The translations under genes were made by a program, and so were the position numbers. Below are positions 54,677-63,845 of a stretch of DNA of 64,000 nucleotides, in pieces (the first letter of the stretch is position 1; each line of letters begins with the position of its first letter). Location: the NCBI RefSeq assembly GCF_004571135.1, contig NZ_SPSB01000003.1, positions 496,001 to 560,000 of the forward strand. The letters are read 5' to 3'. The notes beneath the pieces are model-generated. The model ran no database searches. It was not told the origin of the DNA and was given only the letters and a program-made list of their open reading frames with translations. Source of the stretch: Algoriphagus kandeliae. GTDB taxonomy: Bacteria; Bacteroidota; Bacteroidia; Cytophagales; Cyclobacteriaceae.

Positions 54677-56110
54677 TTACCTCTCTACCAATAAATACTC
54701 GGCATAGCGCAGTCCGGAGGCGATGAAATTTTTTCGGGTTTTGGCTCGATTTTCAAACTCGTCTAAAGTCTCTCGATTTATTTTTCTGCCTTTGACAGCC
54801 ACGACTTTTGGTTTTTGTAGCACGGCCAAATCTTCCAAAGGATTGGAATCAGTCAAGACAAAATTCGCCAACTTTCCTTCTTCTATTGTTCCCATTTGAC
54901 TTAAAAAATCATGAACCTTTGCCGGATTAGCGGTAGCGGTTTTTAATGCTTCAAAAGCACTCATACCCGCCTGCTGATAAAAATTCAATTCCTGATGAAT
55001 CGAATAGCCCGGTAGAGTCACACCAATTCCTGCATCGGTTCCGCAGACAATATTCGCCCCATTTTCATGCAGTTTTTGAATGATGGTAAGATGAAAATCA
55101 TGCTGGTTTTTTATACGATCTTCCACCTTAGGGTCAGAAGTTTTCGTCCCCTGCCATCGATCAAATTGAGCTTGGCTATCTACGTCCCGAATCAGAGGAT
55201 TAATAGCGGCCAACTCTTCCTGATTTAAAATATCATCCTCTGTAAGTAGTCTGTAAATATTATAGAAAACCACAGCGGTTGGACATAAAGCTGATTGGGG
55301 ATGAGAGACATATAAATCAATAACATCCTGAAGTTTGGCAGTATCCAATTGAAATTCCAATGGTTGCTGCACTATATCCTCCACATGCTCTATGGTCTTG
55401 ATTTGATTTCTGAAATGGTAGCTGTAAGGAACCAAAGCCGAAGGGTGAGAGACTAAATCCATTTCACTTTCAGCCGCCTGTTCCAAAATGGCATCAAAAA
55501 GCTCCTCAGTAAGTCCATTGTAAGTTTTGATAAAATCATACCCTCGCTCCTTGTAGGAAATGATTTTTTCCTTGGCTTCTTCAGGGCTTTGAAGCTGCAG
55601 ATTATCATCACCCGGATAGTCGGGACCACTCAGTTTAGGACCAGAAGTAAAAAAAGCAGGAGCCAAAAGTTTGCCTTTTGCCAAATTATCCTTCATGCGA
55701 AGATGCATGGGGAGTCCCCATAAATTTCGCACAGCTGTCACCCCATTCGCCAAATACAAACCCAACTCATACTCATCCCAAACATGCACATGCATATCCA
55801 TTAGCCCCGGAGAAAGATAAGCTCCTTGAGCATCCATCATCGGTAATCCTTCTGAATCCAAGTTTTGACCGATTTCAGAGATTATTCCTCCTTCTATTCG
55901 GACATCGCGATCCATCAGGATTGTATCTTTTGTCATCGGAATCACATGGACATTCTGGATTAAATAAGAATCTTCTTCAGCTTCCGCTACTCGATTCACT
56001 TTGAGGTAGGATGTTTTATTAGAATCAATAATTAGTATTATCGCTAAAACAAGTAGCACCAAGGCTACAAATCCTAAAAGTCCAAATCCTATTCCCTTGA
56101 TAATTTTCAT
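54677..56110 (-). CDS. Membrane-anchored amidohydrolase
   Basis: 477 residues. An N-terminal membrane segment ([19 protein letters not shown]) anchors the enzyme; the amidohydrolase barrel carries [13 protein letters not shown] (metal HxH, about 104-116), VSHPSAL, EHVEDI and [10 protein letters not shown] (metal Asp). This is the imidazolonepropionase/prolidase-like group of amidohydrolases exported in Bacteroidota. Substrate unknown. It is followed by a DUF4386-like membrane gene (7 bp upstream on this strand), likely co-transcribed. Confidence 0.85.
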   Translation of the reverse strand: MKIIKGIGFGLLGFVALVLLVLAIILIIDSNKTSYLKVNRVAEAEEDSYLIQNVHVIPMTKDTILMDRDVRIEGGIISEIGQNLDSEGLPMMDAQGAYLSPGLMDMHVHVWDEYELGLYLANGVTAVRNLWGLPMHLRMKDNLAKGKLLAPAFFTSGPKLSGPDYPGDDNLQLQSPEEAKEKIISYKERGYDFIKTYNGLTEELFDAILEQAAESEMDLVSHPSALVPYSYHFRNQIKTIEHVEDIVQQPLEFQLDTAKLQDVIDLYVSHPQSALCPTAVVFYNIYRLLTEDDILNQEELAAINPLIRDVDSQAQFDRWQGTKTSDPKVEDRIKNQHDFHLTIIQKLHENGANIVCGTDAGIGVTLPGYSIHQELNFYQQAGMSAFEALKTATANPAKVHDFLSQMGTIEEGKLANFVLTDSNPLEDLAVLQKPKVVAVKGRKINRETLDEFENRAKTRKNFIASGLRYAEYLLVER

Positions 56111-56117
56111 TCTGAAT

Positions 56118-56783
56118 CTACTTTGATTTCAAGGCTACTACGATTAGCCAGATTGCTAAGGCTATTTCGCCTAAACCCATCGGAAGTGCCAGATACATTT
56201 CGGCTTCATTTAATACTGAGTCCCAACTTGGGAACAAAGCCCTCGTTCCGTGAATTACGAAGTAACAAAAGCCTGCAAAAGTGGCAAGACCGGCCAAAAT
56301 CTTGGGGATAAAGGTGCTTTGCCAACTCAAGATCCCTATCCCGATCAAATGAAGACCAAACACAATCAAACCTTGTGACCAATATTTTTCAAATTCAGCA
56401 AGAAAAGCCATAACATCTCCTCCCGAGGAAGTGACAGAAATAGCTTGTGCAGCATGTTTGAGTTGGTTTATAGCAAACACCAAAAAAAGGCAATAAGCAA
56501 TCCTAAGGATGGCTGAAGCTAATGACAATCTGAAATTTTGAGATTGAAAGATTCGAAAAAAGCCGAAGGCAACCATAATATCTAGGATAAGAATTCCTAC
56601 CCAACCGGCAATTCCATAATGGAATTGATCCAATGAGTTTCGGATATTTTGGACCGTTTGCACTTCATCTCCAGTAATTACAAGTTGCTGATAAACAAAG
56701 CCATAGGAATAGCCTGCCAGTCCAGCCATTAACAAAAGGGAGACTCCTGTTAAGAGCGCATTTTTCTTTTGAGTTGAGCTCAT
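56118..56783 (-). CDS. Multi-pass membrane protein, DUF4386-like
   Basis: 221 residues with six hydrophobic segments, arranged as in DUF4386 proteins ([21 protein letters not shown] at the start, [22 protein letters not shown] in the middle, [16 protein letters not shown] at the end). No known activity. It is first in the short - strand unit with the amidohydrolase (7-bp gap) and divergent to the malonate operon. Confidence 0.6.
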   Translation of the reverse strand: MSSTQKKNALLTGVSLLLMAGLAGYSYGFVYQQLVITGDEVQTVQNIRNSLDQFHYGIAGWVGILILDIMVAFGFFRIFQSQNFRLSLASAILRIAYCLFLVFAINQLKHAAQAISVTSSGGDVMAFLAEFEKYWSQGLIVFGLHLIGIGILSWQSTFIPKILAGLATFAGFCYFVIHGTRALFPSWDSVLNEAEMYLALPMGLGEIALAIWLIVVALKSK

Positions 56784-56927
56784 AGAAAGGATATTGAAGA
56801 AAAAATATTGCTTTTTGGACGGTCAACTTACCCCTAAATATTTCCCCTGCCAAAAATTACAAGCAGTAACTCTCCCTTTTTGGCTTCAAAGGACTATCTT
56901 GAAAGCTGCTTAAACCTATTCCAATTT

Positions 56928-58403
56928 ATGATTGAATTGATTGAACGCGCCTCCCAATTTTTGCCCCGAACAGCCGTGGTGGATCAGGGAAAACGTTTTA
57001 GCTACCGAGACCTTTTAGACCGAAGCGAGCAAATTGCTCATACTCTACTTGGAAATAAATCCGATCTACAAAGTCAGCGAGTGGCCTTCATTATACCTCC
57101 CTCATTTGATTATTTGGCAATTCAATGGGGAATATGGAGAGCGGGTGGAATCGCCGTACCACTTTGTACTTCCTACCCTTTCCCCTCCTTGCAATATGTC
57201 ATCGAAGATACTCAAGCCAGTTTCTTGATCGTCTCTCCTGAATTTGAAGATCTCCTTTCTCCTTACCGAGACAGTCAGAGCCTCGCTTATCTTTCCACCA
57301 ATGATCTGGAAAATAATTCTTCAAGTTCTTTACCGGATGTAAATCCAGATCGGGGTGCCATGATTTTGTATACCAGCGGTACAACCAGTTTGCCAAAAGG
57401 TGTCTTGAGTACACATTCCACGATTACTGCTCAAATCAAAAGTTTGGTGGAAGCGTGGCACTGGTCAGAAAATGACCACATCTTATCCATTCTTCCTCTT
57501 CACCATGTGCACGGAATCATCAATGTGAATTCCTGTGCTTTGTGGTCTGGAGCAACGGTTCAGTTTTTACCCAATTTTGATGCAGCACGGGTTTTTGAAA
57601 TTTTCTGTGAGGGCGAGGTAAATGTTTTCATGGCAGTTCCAACCATCTATTTTAAGTTGATTGCATACTATGAAACACTTCCAGAATCCAAGCAGGACGA
57701 GATTCGAAATGCTTTGAAGAAATTTAGATTTATGGTTTCCGGGTCGGCTGCATTACCGGTATCTGTCATGGAAAAATGGAAAAGTATTTCCGGACATACC
57801 TTACTGGAGCGATATGGAATGACCGAGATAGGGATGGCTATAAGCAATCCCTATGAAGGAGAGCGAAGACCCGGTCACATCGGTCAACCGCTACCCGGAG
57901 TCTCAATTAGGCTTTGTGATGAAAATGGACAGGAAGTACCTGTTGGTCAAGCGGGAGAAATACAGGTGAAAGGGGAAAATGTGTTTTCTGAATATTGGGA
58001 AAAACCTGAAGCTACTGCCAAAGCCTTCACAGCTGATGGGTGGTTCAAAACCGGAGATATCGCTCTTGTTGAGGATGGATACTTTCGAATCCTAGGAAGA
58101 GATTCGGTGGACATCATCAAATCCGGTGGCTACAAAATCTCAGCTCTGGAAATTGAAGAAAAAATCAGAACCCATGAAGCGGTCAAGGATTGTGGGGTCG
58201 TAGGTATTCCTGATGAGGAGTGGGGAGAAAAAGTTGTGGCTGCAATAGTACCAAATCAGGAAATTGAAATCCAAGCTTTAAAAACTTGGCTCAAAACGGA
58301 ATTGCCATCCTATAAAATCCCTAAAGAGTTTCTTTTTTTGGAGGAATTACCCCGCAACGCCTTGGGAAAAGTGACTAAAAATGAACTCAAAAAACTATTC
58401 TAA
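56928..58403 (+). CDS. matB: Malonyl-CoA synthetase (acyl-adenylate-forming, MatB/ACSF3-like)
   Basis: 491 residues from the ATG at 56928 (upstream TTG at 56880 is less likely). The phosphate loop ILYTSGTTSLPKGV (about 146-159), YGMTEIGM, KTGDIA and DIIKSGGYKISALEIE are the class-I adenylate-forming motifs. It activates malonate or methylmalonate to the CoA ester with ATP. It is directly followed by MadL and MadM genes with 3-bp gap and 8-bp overlap, so the pathway is uptake of malonate, then activation. Sequence alone could also fit other short-chain acids; the neighbours decide for malonate. Confidence 0.85.
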   Translation: MIELIERASQFLPRTAVVDQGKRFSYRDLLDRSEQIAHTLLGNKSDLQSQRVAFIIPPSFDYLAIQWGIWRAGGIAVPLCTSYPFPSLQYVIEDTQASFLIVSPEFEDLLSPYRDSQSLAYLSTNDLENNSSSSLPDVNPDRGAMILYTSGTTSLPKGVLSTHSTITAQIKSLVEAWHWSENDHILSILPLHHVHGIINVNSCALWSGATVQFLPNFDAARVFEIFCEGEVNVFMAVPTIYFKLIAYYETLPESKQDEIRNALKKFRFMVSGSAALPVSVMEKWKSISGHTLLERYGMTEIGMAISNPYEGERRPGHIGQPLPGVSIRLCDENGQEVPVGQAGEIQVKGENVFSEYWEKPEATAKAFTADGWFKTGDIALVEDGYFRILGRDSVDIIKSGGYKISALEIEEKIRTHEAVKDCGVVGIPDEEWGEKVVAAIVPNQEIEIQALKTWLKTELPSYKIPKEFLFLEELPRNALGKVTKNELKKLF

Positions 58404-58406
58404 CCC

Positions 58407-58775
58407 ATGACCATCTACGGCGTAGCGCTTTTGGCGATTTCTTTTCTGTTGGGTCAATGGATGGGCTCACTATTGGGGGACTGGTTGGGAATCCAAGCCA
58501 ATGTGGGAGGAGTAGGATTTGCGATGATATTCCTGATGCTTGGAAAAGAATGGTTGGTTCAGAAGAAACAAATGACCAGCGAAATGACGGGAGGAATTGC
58601 TTTTTGGAGTAAAATGTATATCCCGGTAGTCATCGCTATGGCAGCCAGCCTCAATGTCAAATCAGCAGTTTCCTCGGGAAGTTTAGCATTGGTTGCTGGT
58701 ATTATCCCTGTATTGGCTAGTTTTCTTGCCTTCCCCTGGATTATGAAAAAATTCAATCCTAAACATCATGGATAA
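58407..58775 (+). CDS. madL: Malonate transporter subunit MadL
   Basis: 122 residues with four membrane segments. The start MTIYGVALLAISFLLGQW and the segment NVGGVGFAMIFLM are typical of MadL, the small subunit of the sodium-dependent malonate transporter. It overlaps MadM by 8 bp and follows matB by 3 bp, so the trio forms one operon. Confidence 0.85.
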   Translation: MTIYGVALLAISFLLGQWMGSLLGDWLGIQANVGGVGFAMIFLMLGKEWLVQKKQMTSEMTGGIAFWSKMYIPVVIAMAASLNVKSAVSSGSLALVAGIIPVLASFLAFPWIMKKFNPKHHG

Positions 58776-59526
58776 TCTGATTGGATTGATCGAGAAAAAC
58801 GGGCTGATTTTTGGCTTTTTATGTGTCGGAATCATCTTCCTGATAGGAGAGCTTCTTTCCAAAACTATCTTCCGGTCCAAGATACCCGGTTCTGCAATTG
58901 CAATTTTTCTAGGTTTGCTTTTGGGATATTTAGGAGGACTTTGGTCAGATGGAGAAAAAGGCATAGCAGGAATCTCACTATTTGCAGGAATTGGATTGCT
59001 TGGAGGTTCCATGTTTCGAGACTTTACCATCGTGGCCACTGCCTTGGGGGCTAATCTGGAATTGATCCGAAAGGCGGGTTGGCTGGGCTTGATTTCACTT
59101 TTGGTAGGGATTGTACTGTTCTTCATTATTGGGGTTTTACTTGCCTTCGCTTGGGGATTTCGGGATGCAGCAAGCCTATGTACAATTGGAGCGGGAGCAT
59201 GCACTTACATCGTAGGGCCGATAACGGGAGCTGCCGTTGGAGCTTCCTCCGAGGTGATCGCCTTGAGCATTGCTATAGGGGTAGTCAAGACCATAGCCGT
59301 GACTATCTTTACACCCATTGCTGCCAAAAGAATTGGTTTAAAAAGTCCTGAATCAGCCATGGCATTTGGAGGCATGATGGGAACATCCAGCGGGGTAGCA
59401 GCCGGACTAGCCGCCACCGATCCTAGCCTTGTTCCTTATGGAGCAGTGACTGCTACCTTTTATACTGGTGTAGGCTGTTTGTTGTGCCCATCATTGTTCT
59501 ATTTGATTCTCAATTTTGTTTTTTAA
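58768..59526 (+). CDS. madM: Malonate transporter subunit MadM
   Basis: 252 residues with about seven membrane segments. Regions AIFLGLLLGYLGG, FAWGFRDAASLCTIGAGACTYIVGPITGAAVG and FGGMMGTSSGVAAGLAATDP match MadM, which forms the transporter with MadL and imports malonate with sodium. The 8-bp overlap with madL couples translation. An AT-rich stretch with a weak hairpin follows. Confidence 0.85.
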   Translation: MDNLIGLIEKNGLIFGFLCVGIIFLIGELLSKTIFRSKIPGSAIAIFLGLLLGYLGGLWSDGEKGIAGISLFAGIGLLGGSMFRDFTIVATALGANLELIRKAGWLGLISLLVGIVLFFIIGVLLAFAWGFRDAASLCTIGAGACTYIVGPITGAAVGASSEVIALSIAIGVVKTIAVTIFTPIAAKRIGLKSPESAMAFGGMMGTSSGVAAGLAATDPSLVPYGAVTATFYTGVGCLLCPSLFYLILNFVF

Positions 59527-59667
59527 CAAAAAAAAAATTCGTCTTTTATTTGGAAGATTTTTTTAAAAAAGAAAACTATTAAAGAATTATTTCAAATAGG
59601 AAGAAAAAATATTTTTTTTAATATATTTTTTAACATAGTTATTCGTTTATTGAAAAAAACCATAACT

Positions 59668-60471
59668 ATGAGAAAGGTATTATTCAGCATTTGTATTTGT
59701 TTTTTTAGCAATCTGCTCTTTGCTCAAGAAAAAGATCACGCAGTATACACTGAGAGTAATTTGAGCAGTTTCGAAAAGAAAAAACTTCGACAAGAACGAA
59801 GCGGCCAGGATGGCAATTATTTACTTTTTCAGGGAGGCTTGCGTAGGCATCTTACTACAGAAGGAAATAACTTATACTTGCCAATATCAGGAGAAATGGA
59901 TGGAATAGTTCAGGGAAATTTGGGCTACAGAATTGGAAATATTTCAATGGAAACAGGCCTTGGTTTCATCTGGCATAACTCTGAATTGGAGTATCAATTA
60001 GGACAGTCTGAGAAATCGATAATTACTAAATCGAATCATAATTCCATCTTTTTACCTTTAGGTTTTCGCTATTCCATTCCATTAAACAATCAACAGAGGC
60101 TAAGAATAGGAGCTCATGCCATAAGCAATCTAATTCTATTTTCTTCCGATAGACCTGATCCCAACCGAAGGTTTCCGTATTATGGTTCTGGGAGCATAGA
60201 GGGCGTGTCCATTGATTTCACTGTAAATGAACCCAAATTCAAGTCCTTTTTCAAAATTGGTATTCATGCTGAGATTTTAGCTTTTAAATCCTCTTTTTTA
60301 TCGATACAAGCAAGCCATGTTCTTTCTGTTCCCTCTACACTTCGAACAATAACCTATCAATGGGAAGACGGAATTCAATCCGGCGAATTTGAAACTCAGA
60401 CCTCATTAAATGGCTGGATCGTAGAATTTGGCTACAAACTGCCGCTGAATATTTTAAGCCTTAAAGATTAA
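59668..60471 (+). CDS. Exported hypothetical beta-rich protein
   Basis: 267 residues from the ATG at 59668, which gives a clean signal peptide (MRKVLFSICICFFSNLLFAQ); a TTG frame start at 59650 is less likely. The mature part has alternating beta strands (LPISGEMDGIVQGNLGYRIGNISMETGLGF, IFLPLGFRYSIPL) and resembles a small outer-membrane beta-barrel, ending in YKLPLNILSLKD without the usual terminal aromatic. Preceded by a 141-bp AT-rich stretch. Unknown function. Confidence 0.65.
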   Translation: MRKVLFSICICFFSNLLFAQEKDHAVYTESNLSSFEKKKLRQERSGQDGNYLLFQGGLRRHLTTEGNNLYLPISGEMDGIVQGNLGYRIGNISMETGLGFIWHNSELEYQLGQSEKSIITKSNHNSIFLPLGFRYSIPLNNQQRLRIGAHAISNLILFSSDRPDPNRRFPYYGSGSIEGVSIDFTVNEPKFKSFFKIGIHAEILAFKSSFLSIQASHVLSVPSTLRTITYQWEDGIQSGEFETQTSLNGWIVEFGYKLPLNILSLKD

Positions 60472-60530
60472 GAATTCGGATTCAGCTTTTCTTTTTATAG
60501 CTTTAATGAATATTTGCTCTCCCAATTTTC

Positions 60531-61388
60531 ATGAAGCCTATCTACACTTTGATTCTATTTCTTTTTATTGGCATTCCATTGAATGCCCAAACTGTATGCT
60601 CTGCGGAAAGTCGGGAACGTTTAGAAATAGCTTTAGACCTTCTGAAAGATTTGGATTCTGAAAAGCTCAGCATCAATGAATTGGTAGTTGAGATTGGGAA
60701 GAGTTTTCAAGGAACCCCTTATGTTGAAAAAACCTTGGAAATTCCTGGTCCAGAGCAATTAGTCATAGACTTACAGGGGGTGGATTGTACGACTTATTTG
60801 GAAACCGTTGTAACATTGGCAAAGATTGCTAAAATGGGAGAAGCTACTTTTGAGGCTTTCGAAAATGAACTTGAAAAAGTCCGTTATCGCGATGGTAAAA
60901 ACGAAGGCTACCCTAGCAGATTGCACTATTTTTCAGATTGGATTTATGTCAATCAACAAAAGGGGATGCTTCAGGATATGAGCCAAGCTATCGGAGGAAG
61001 CCCCTACCCTAACAAGCCAACTTTTATGTCTGAAAATCCGCAATTCTATCCTCAATTAAGTAATCGGGAATATGTCGAGCAGTTGCAAAATATCGAGGCA
61101 GGAATTGGACTTCGTGAGTATTATTTCATTCCAAAAGACCAAATCAGTCAGTTAGAAAGTAAAATTCAATCCGGGGATTTGATTGCTATCACCACTTCCC
61201 TTTCCAATTTGGATATGGTTCATGTAGGATTTGCCGTGGAACAAAACGGACGCATACATCTGATGCATGCTAGTTCGGCAAACAAAGAAGTGGAGATCTC
61301 CGAAAAGCCGCTACATGATTATCTTGCTGCTAATCGAAGCCAATCAGGAATCATGGTTGCACGCTTGATAAACCCTTCTTCCAATTAA
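60531..61388 (+). CDS. DUF1460 exported amidase-like protein
   Basis: 285 residues, signal peptide (ILFLFIGIPLNAQ). The family core is VDCTTYLETVVTLAKIAK (C and T of the active site near 87-103) followed by RYRDGKNEGYPSRLHYFSDWIYVNQQKG. DUF1460 proteins are NlpC/P60-related N-acetylmuramoyl-L-alanine amidases. It could trim cell-wall fragments in the periplasm. It follows the exported beta-rich gene by 59 bp. Confidence 0.8.
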   Translation: MKPIYTLILFLFIGIPLNAQTVCSAESRERLEIALDLLKDLDSEKLSINELVVEIGKSFQGTPYVEKTLEIPGPEQLVIDLQGVDCTTYLETVVTLAKIAKMGEATFEAFENELEKVRYRDGKNEGYPSRLHYFSDWIYVNQQKGMLQDMSQAIGGSPYPNKPTFMSENPQFYPQLSNREYVEQLQNIEAGIGLREYYFIPKDQISQLESKIQSGDLIAITTSLSNLDMVHVGFAVEQNGRIHLMHASSANKEVEISEKPLHDYLAANRSQSGIMVARLINPSSN

Positions 61389-61468
61389 TAAGCTTTAAAA
61401 AGTAATCCCAAATTGAAATAGTAATCCATCTCAATTCTTCATGTTTTGAAAAATAATGTAAATAAAAC

Positions 61469-61502
61469 TTGACATATGTAAAATCTTATTTACATTTGTA
61501 AA
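61469..61502 (+). promoter_or_regulatory. Promoter with operator palindrome for the Xre operon
   Basis: TTG at 61469-61471 and TACATTTG at 61491-61498 (TAnnTTTG) lie 19 bp apart, the usual Bacteroidota spacing. The -7 element sits within TTTACATTTGTAAA (61489-61502), and TTTACAT or ATGTAAA occurs twice more nearby. This fits self-repression by the Xre protein. Confidence 0.6.
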
Positions 61503-61523
61503 GTCAACTTTACATAACGAATT

Positions 61524-61925
61524 ATGGAAAACATGAAATTGGAACGAACAAAACGAATTAGAAAGCTAGCTGCCTGGACATGGACTTGGGTAGCCACTAT
61601 GGCGATTGCAACATTCGGCCCGGAGTTCATTTGGGATAAACACTCATTTCTTACGCCTTTTGCCATCATAGTAAACTTGGCCAATGGGATATTAATGATT
61701 TTGGCTAACCGTGATTTATTCAATCATTTTGATGAATTGGAGCGAAAAATCCATTTAGAATCTATGGGTATTACTCTTGGCCTTACGGTCGTAGTGGGCC
61801 TGACCTTTTCCCTATTAGACCAAAAAGACTTGATTTCTTTTGATGCAGAAATCGGCTTTTTGGTGATGTTTACGGGCCTTTGTTACCTCACTGCGGTATT
61901 AATTAACACACGTCGATTCAAATGA
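61524..61925 (+). CDS. Small membrane protein paired with Xre regulator
   Basis: 133 residues with four hydrophobic segments (LAAWTWTWVATMAIATFGPEF, PFAIIVNLANGILMILA, LGLTVVVGLTFSLL, IGFLVMFTGLCYLTAVLI). Overlaps the Xre gene by 4 bp, so the two form a module; membrane protein plus small Xre regulators are a known pattern in which the regulator controls the membrane protein. No family recognised with certainty. Confidence 0.7.
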   Translation: MENMKLERTKRIRKLAAWTWTWVATMAIATFGPEFIWDKHSFLTPFAIIVNLANGILMILANRDLFNHFDELERKIHLESMGITLGLTVVVGLTFSLLDQKDLISFDAEIGFLVMFTGLCYLTAVLINTRRFK

Positions 61926-62119
61926 AAAATAAGATCCGAGACCTCCGAGAACAAAAAGGGATGACGCAAGAGGAATTGGCGGAATTCATTGGCGTATCCC
62001 GACAGACGATCAATGCAATTGAAAAGCAAAAATTTGATCCAAGTTTGCCAACGGCCTTTAAAATGGCCAAACTCTTTGGCCTGCCGATCGAGTCTATCTT
62101 TCAGTTTGAAGAAAAATAA
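61922..62119 (+). CDS. Xre-family transcriptional regulator (YozG-like)
   Basis: 65 residues, almost entirely a helix-turn-helix: IRDLREQKGMTQEELAEFIGVSRQTINAIEKQKFDPSLPTAF. Length typical for single-domain Xre proteins. Second gene of the two-gene unit; likely binds the TTTACATTTGTAAA element upstream. Confidence 0.9.
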   Translation: MKNKIRDLREQKGMTQEELAEFIGVSRQTINAIEKQKFDPSLPTAFKMAKLFGLPIESIFQFEEK

Positions 62120-62130
62120 TTACTCGTCTC

Positions 62131-63777
62131 CTAATTCATCCGCAATAGCGAAACATAGAAATTAGGATTAATCTCTAAATTCTGTCCTTTTAATCCGGTT
62201 TGTTCCTGCCAATCAGTGGTAGGATAAAGCCGGATTTTTTTATCTCCAACTGTGACATCCACCGGCATATCAAAGGAGGAAATACAGTTCATCCAGCGGT
62301 AATGCAGGGTATTATCTCTTGAAAAATAGTATTCCAAAGTTGGGATGCTAGTCTCCCGAAGATACTGATCAAAGAAGGGCTTCAAATCAATTCCAGCTTG
62401 CTGAGAAATATAATTTTCAACTTGTCGAGTTGATACTGTCTGATGATAAAACTCTTTGTTTAGACCTCGCAAAATGGATCTCCATTTTTCATCATCCTGA
62501 ATTATTTCCCGAAGAGTCTTGAGCATATTCCCACCCTTGTAGTACATATCCCCGGAACCTCGACTATTTACTCCGTAAGTTCCAATGATGGGGCGATCAT
62601 TTTGAATACGGGCTCTTGTTCCCCGAACATATTCCTGCCCGGCTTCTTTACCATAGAAATACTCCAAAAATAGACTTTCAGAATAATTCGTAAAGCTTTC
62701 ATGAATCCACATATCGGCCACATCGCGGTAGGTGATATTATTGGCAAACCACTCATGTCCTGACTCATGAATAATGATAAAATCAAACTTCATTCCCCAG
62801 CCTGTCCCGCTCAAATCTGTTCCTCGATAGCCATTTTGATAACCATTGCCATAGGTCACCGAACTTTGATGCTCCATTCCTAAATAGGGAGCTTCCACCA
62901 GCTTGAATCCATCTTCATAAAATGGATAAGGACCAAACCAATGCTCAAAAGCCTCAATCATTCTTCGAGCATCCTGAAACTGCTTTTCAGCCTTTTTTAG
63001 GTTTTCCCGAAGCACATAATAATCCATGGTCAAAGTTCCCTTCTCCCCTTCATATTCCTCACCGAAATGAACATAATCCCCGATGTTGATATTCACTCCG
63101 TAGTCATTGATAGGATTGGAAACAAACCAGTGAAAAGTTCTAGTATCAGAATTTTCTTCAATCCCTCGAAGTCGACCATTGGACACATCCATTAAGTCCT
63201 TGGGAACGGTAACAGAAATCAGCATGCTATCTACTTCATCAGCAGGATGATCTTTACTTGGCCACCAAATACTGGAACCTATGCCCTGATTGGAGGAGGC
63301 GATAAATTGCTTTCCATTGGAATCCTTGGTCCAGGTAATCCCTCCATCCCAAGGTGGACGAATTGCTTCTTTGGGCTGACCTTCGTATTGGATTTCTATT
63401 TCTTGGAATTCACCTGGCTTTTGTTCTTTTTTCAAAGAAATAAAATGCGCTGCACCATCTCGCTCAAAAGAAAGCTGTTCACCATCCTGCATTACTGAAG
63501 TAATCTCAAGAGGTTCTTGAAGGTCAATCTGCAGTACTTTTCCGGCTTCTTTGACTTTGTATCTGACCAGGTTCTTTCCTTGGATGGATTTACTTTCGGG
63601 AAAAACCTCCACAGACAAGTGATAATAATTCAAATCCCACCAAGCCCGCTCAGGAGTGATACTTCCTCGAAGCGTATCGGCCCGGGTAAAATTTTCCTGT
63701 GAAAAAACTTCATTTGTTGTCACTAGAAAGAAAACAACCAAGCAGCTTAAAATCGCCTTTTTTATCCCTACCAGCAT
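62131..63777 (-). CDS. M1-family aminopeptidase, exported
   Basis: 548 residues with signal peptide (AILSCLVVFFLVTTNEVFSQ). The zinc site HESGHEWFANNITYRDVADMWIHESFTNYSE (HExxH-x18-E, about 333-360) and GMEHQSSVTYG (GxMEN-like exopeptidase loop, near 298) are typical of M1 aminopeptidases; it lacks the large C-terminal helical domain, as in short Bacteroidota forms. Cleaves N-terminal residues in the periplasm. Eight tandem heptamers lie within 5 to 60 bp before its start codon. Confidence 0.88.
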   Translation of the reverse strand: MLVGIKKAILSCLVVFFLVTTNEVFSQENFTRADTLRGSITPERAWWDLNYYHLSVEVFPESKSIQGKNLVRYKVKEAGKVLQIDLQEPLEITSVMQDGEQLSFERDGAAHFISLKKEQKPGEFQEIEIQYEGQPKEAIRPPWDGGITWTKDSNGKQFIASSNQGIGSSIWWPSKDHPADEVDSMLISVTVPKDLMDVSNGRLRGIEENSDTRTFHWFVSNPINDYGVNINIGDYVHFGEEYEGEKGTLTMDYYVLRENLKKAEKQFQDARRMIEAFEHWFGPYPFYEDGFKLVEAPYLGMEHQSSVTYGNGYQNGYRGTDLSGTGWGMKFDFIIIHESGHEWFANNITYRDVADMWIHESFTNYSESLFLEYFYGKEAGQEYVRGTRARIQNDRPIIGTYGVNSRGSGDMYYKGGNMLKTLREIIQDDEKWRSILRGLNKEFYHQTVSTRQVENYISQQAGIDLKPFFDQYLRETSIPTLEYYFSRDNTLHYRWMNCISSFDMPVDVTVGDKKIRLYPTTDWQEQTGLKGQNLEINPNFYVSLLRMN

Positions 63778-63781
63778 AAAT

Positions 63782-63837
63782 AATTCCTAATTCCTAATTC
63801 CTAATTCCTAATTCCTAATTCCTAATTCCTAATTCCT
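63782..63837. repeat. Heptamer tandem repeat, eight copies, upstream of the M1 aminopeptidase
   Basis: AATTCCT repeated eight times without error. On the - strand this gives repeats of AGGAATT, each holding a weak purine-rich Shine-Dalgarno-like core, directly in front of the ATG of the aminopeptidase. The unit length is not a multiple of three, and copy-number change would move the promoter or ribosome site. Confidence 0.8.
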
Positions 63838-63845
63838 AAATAAAA

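Noticed and set aside
63782..63837. CRISPR-like array
   Set aside because: The heptamers are directly adjacent with no spacers, and no cas genes occur in the window.
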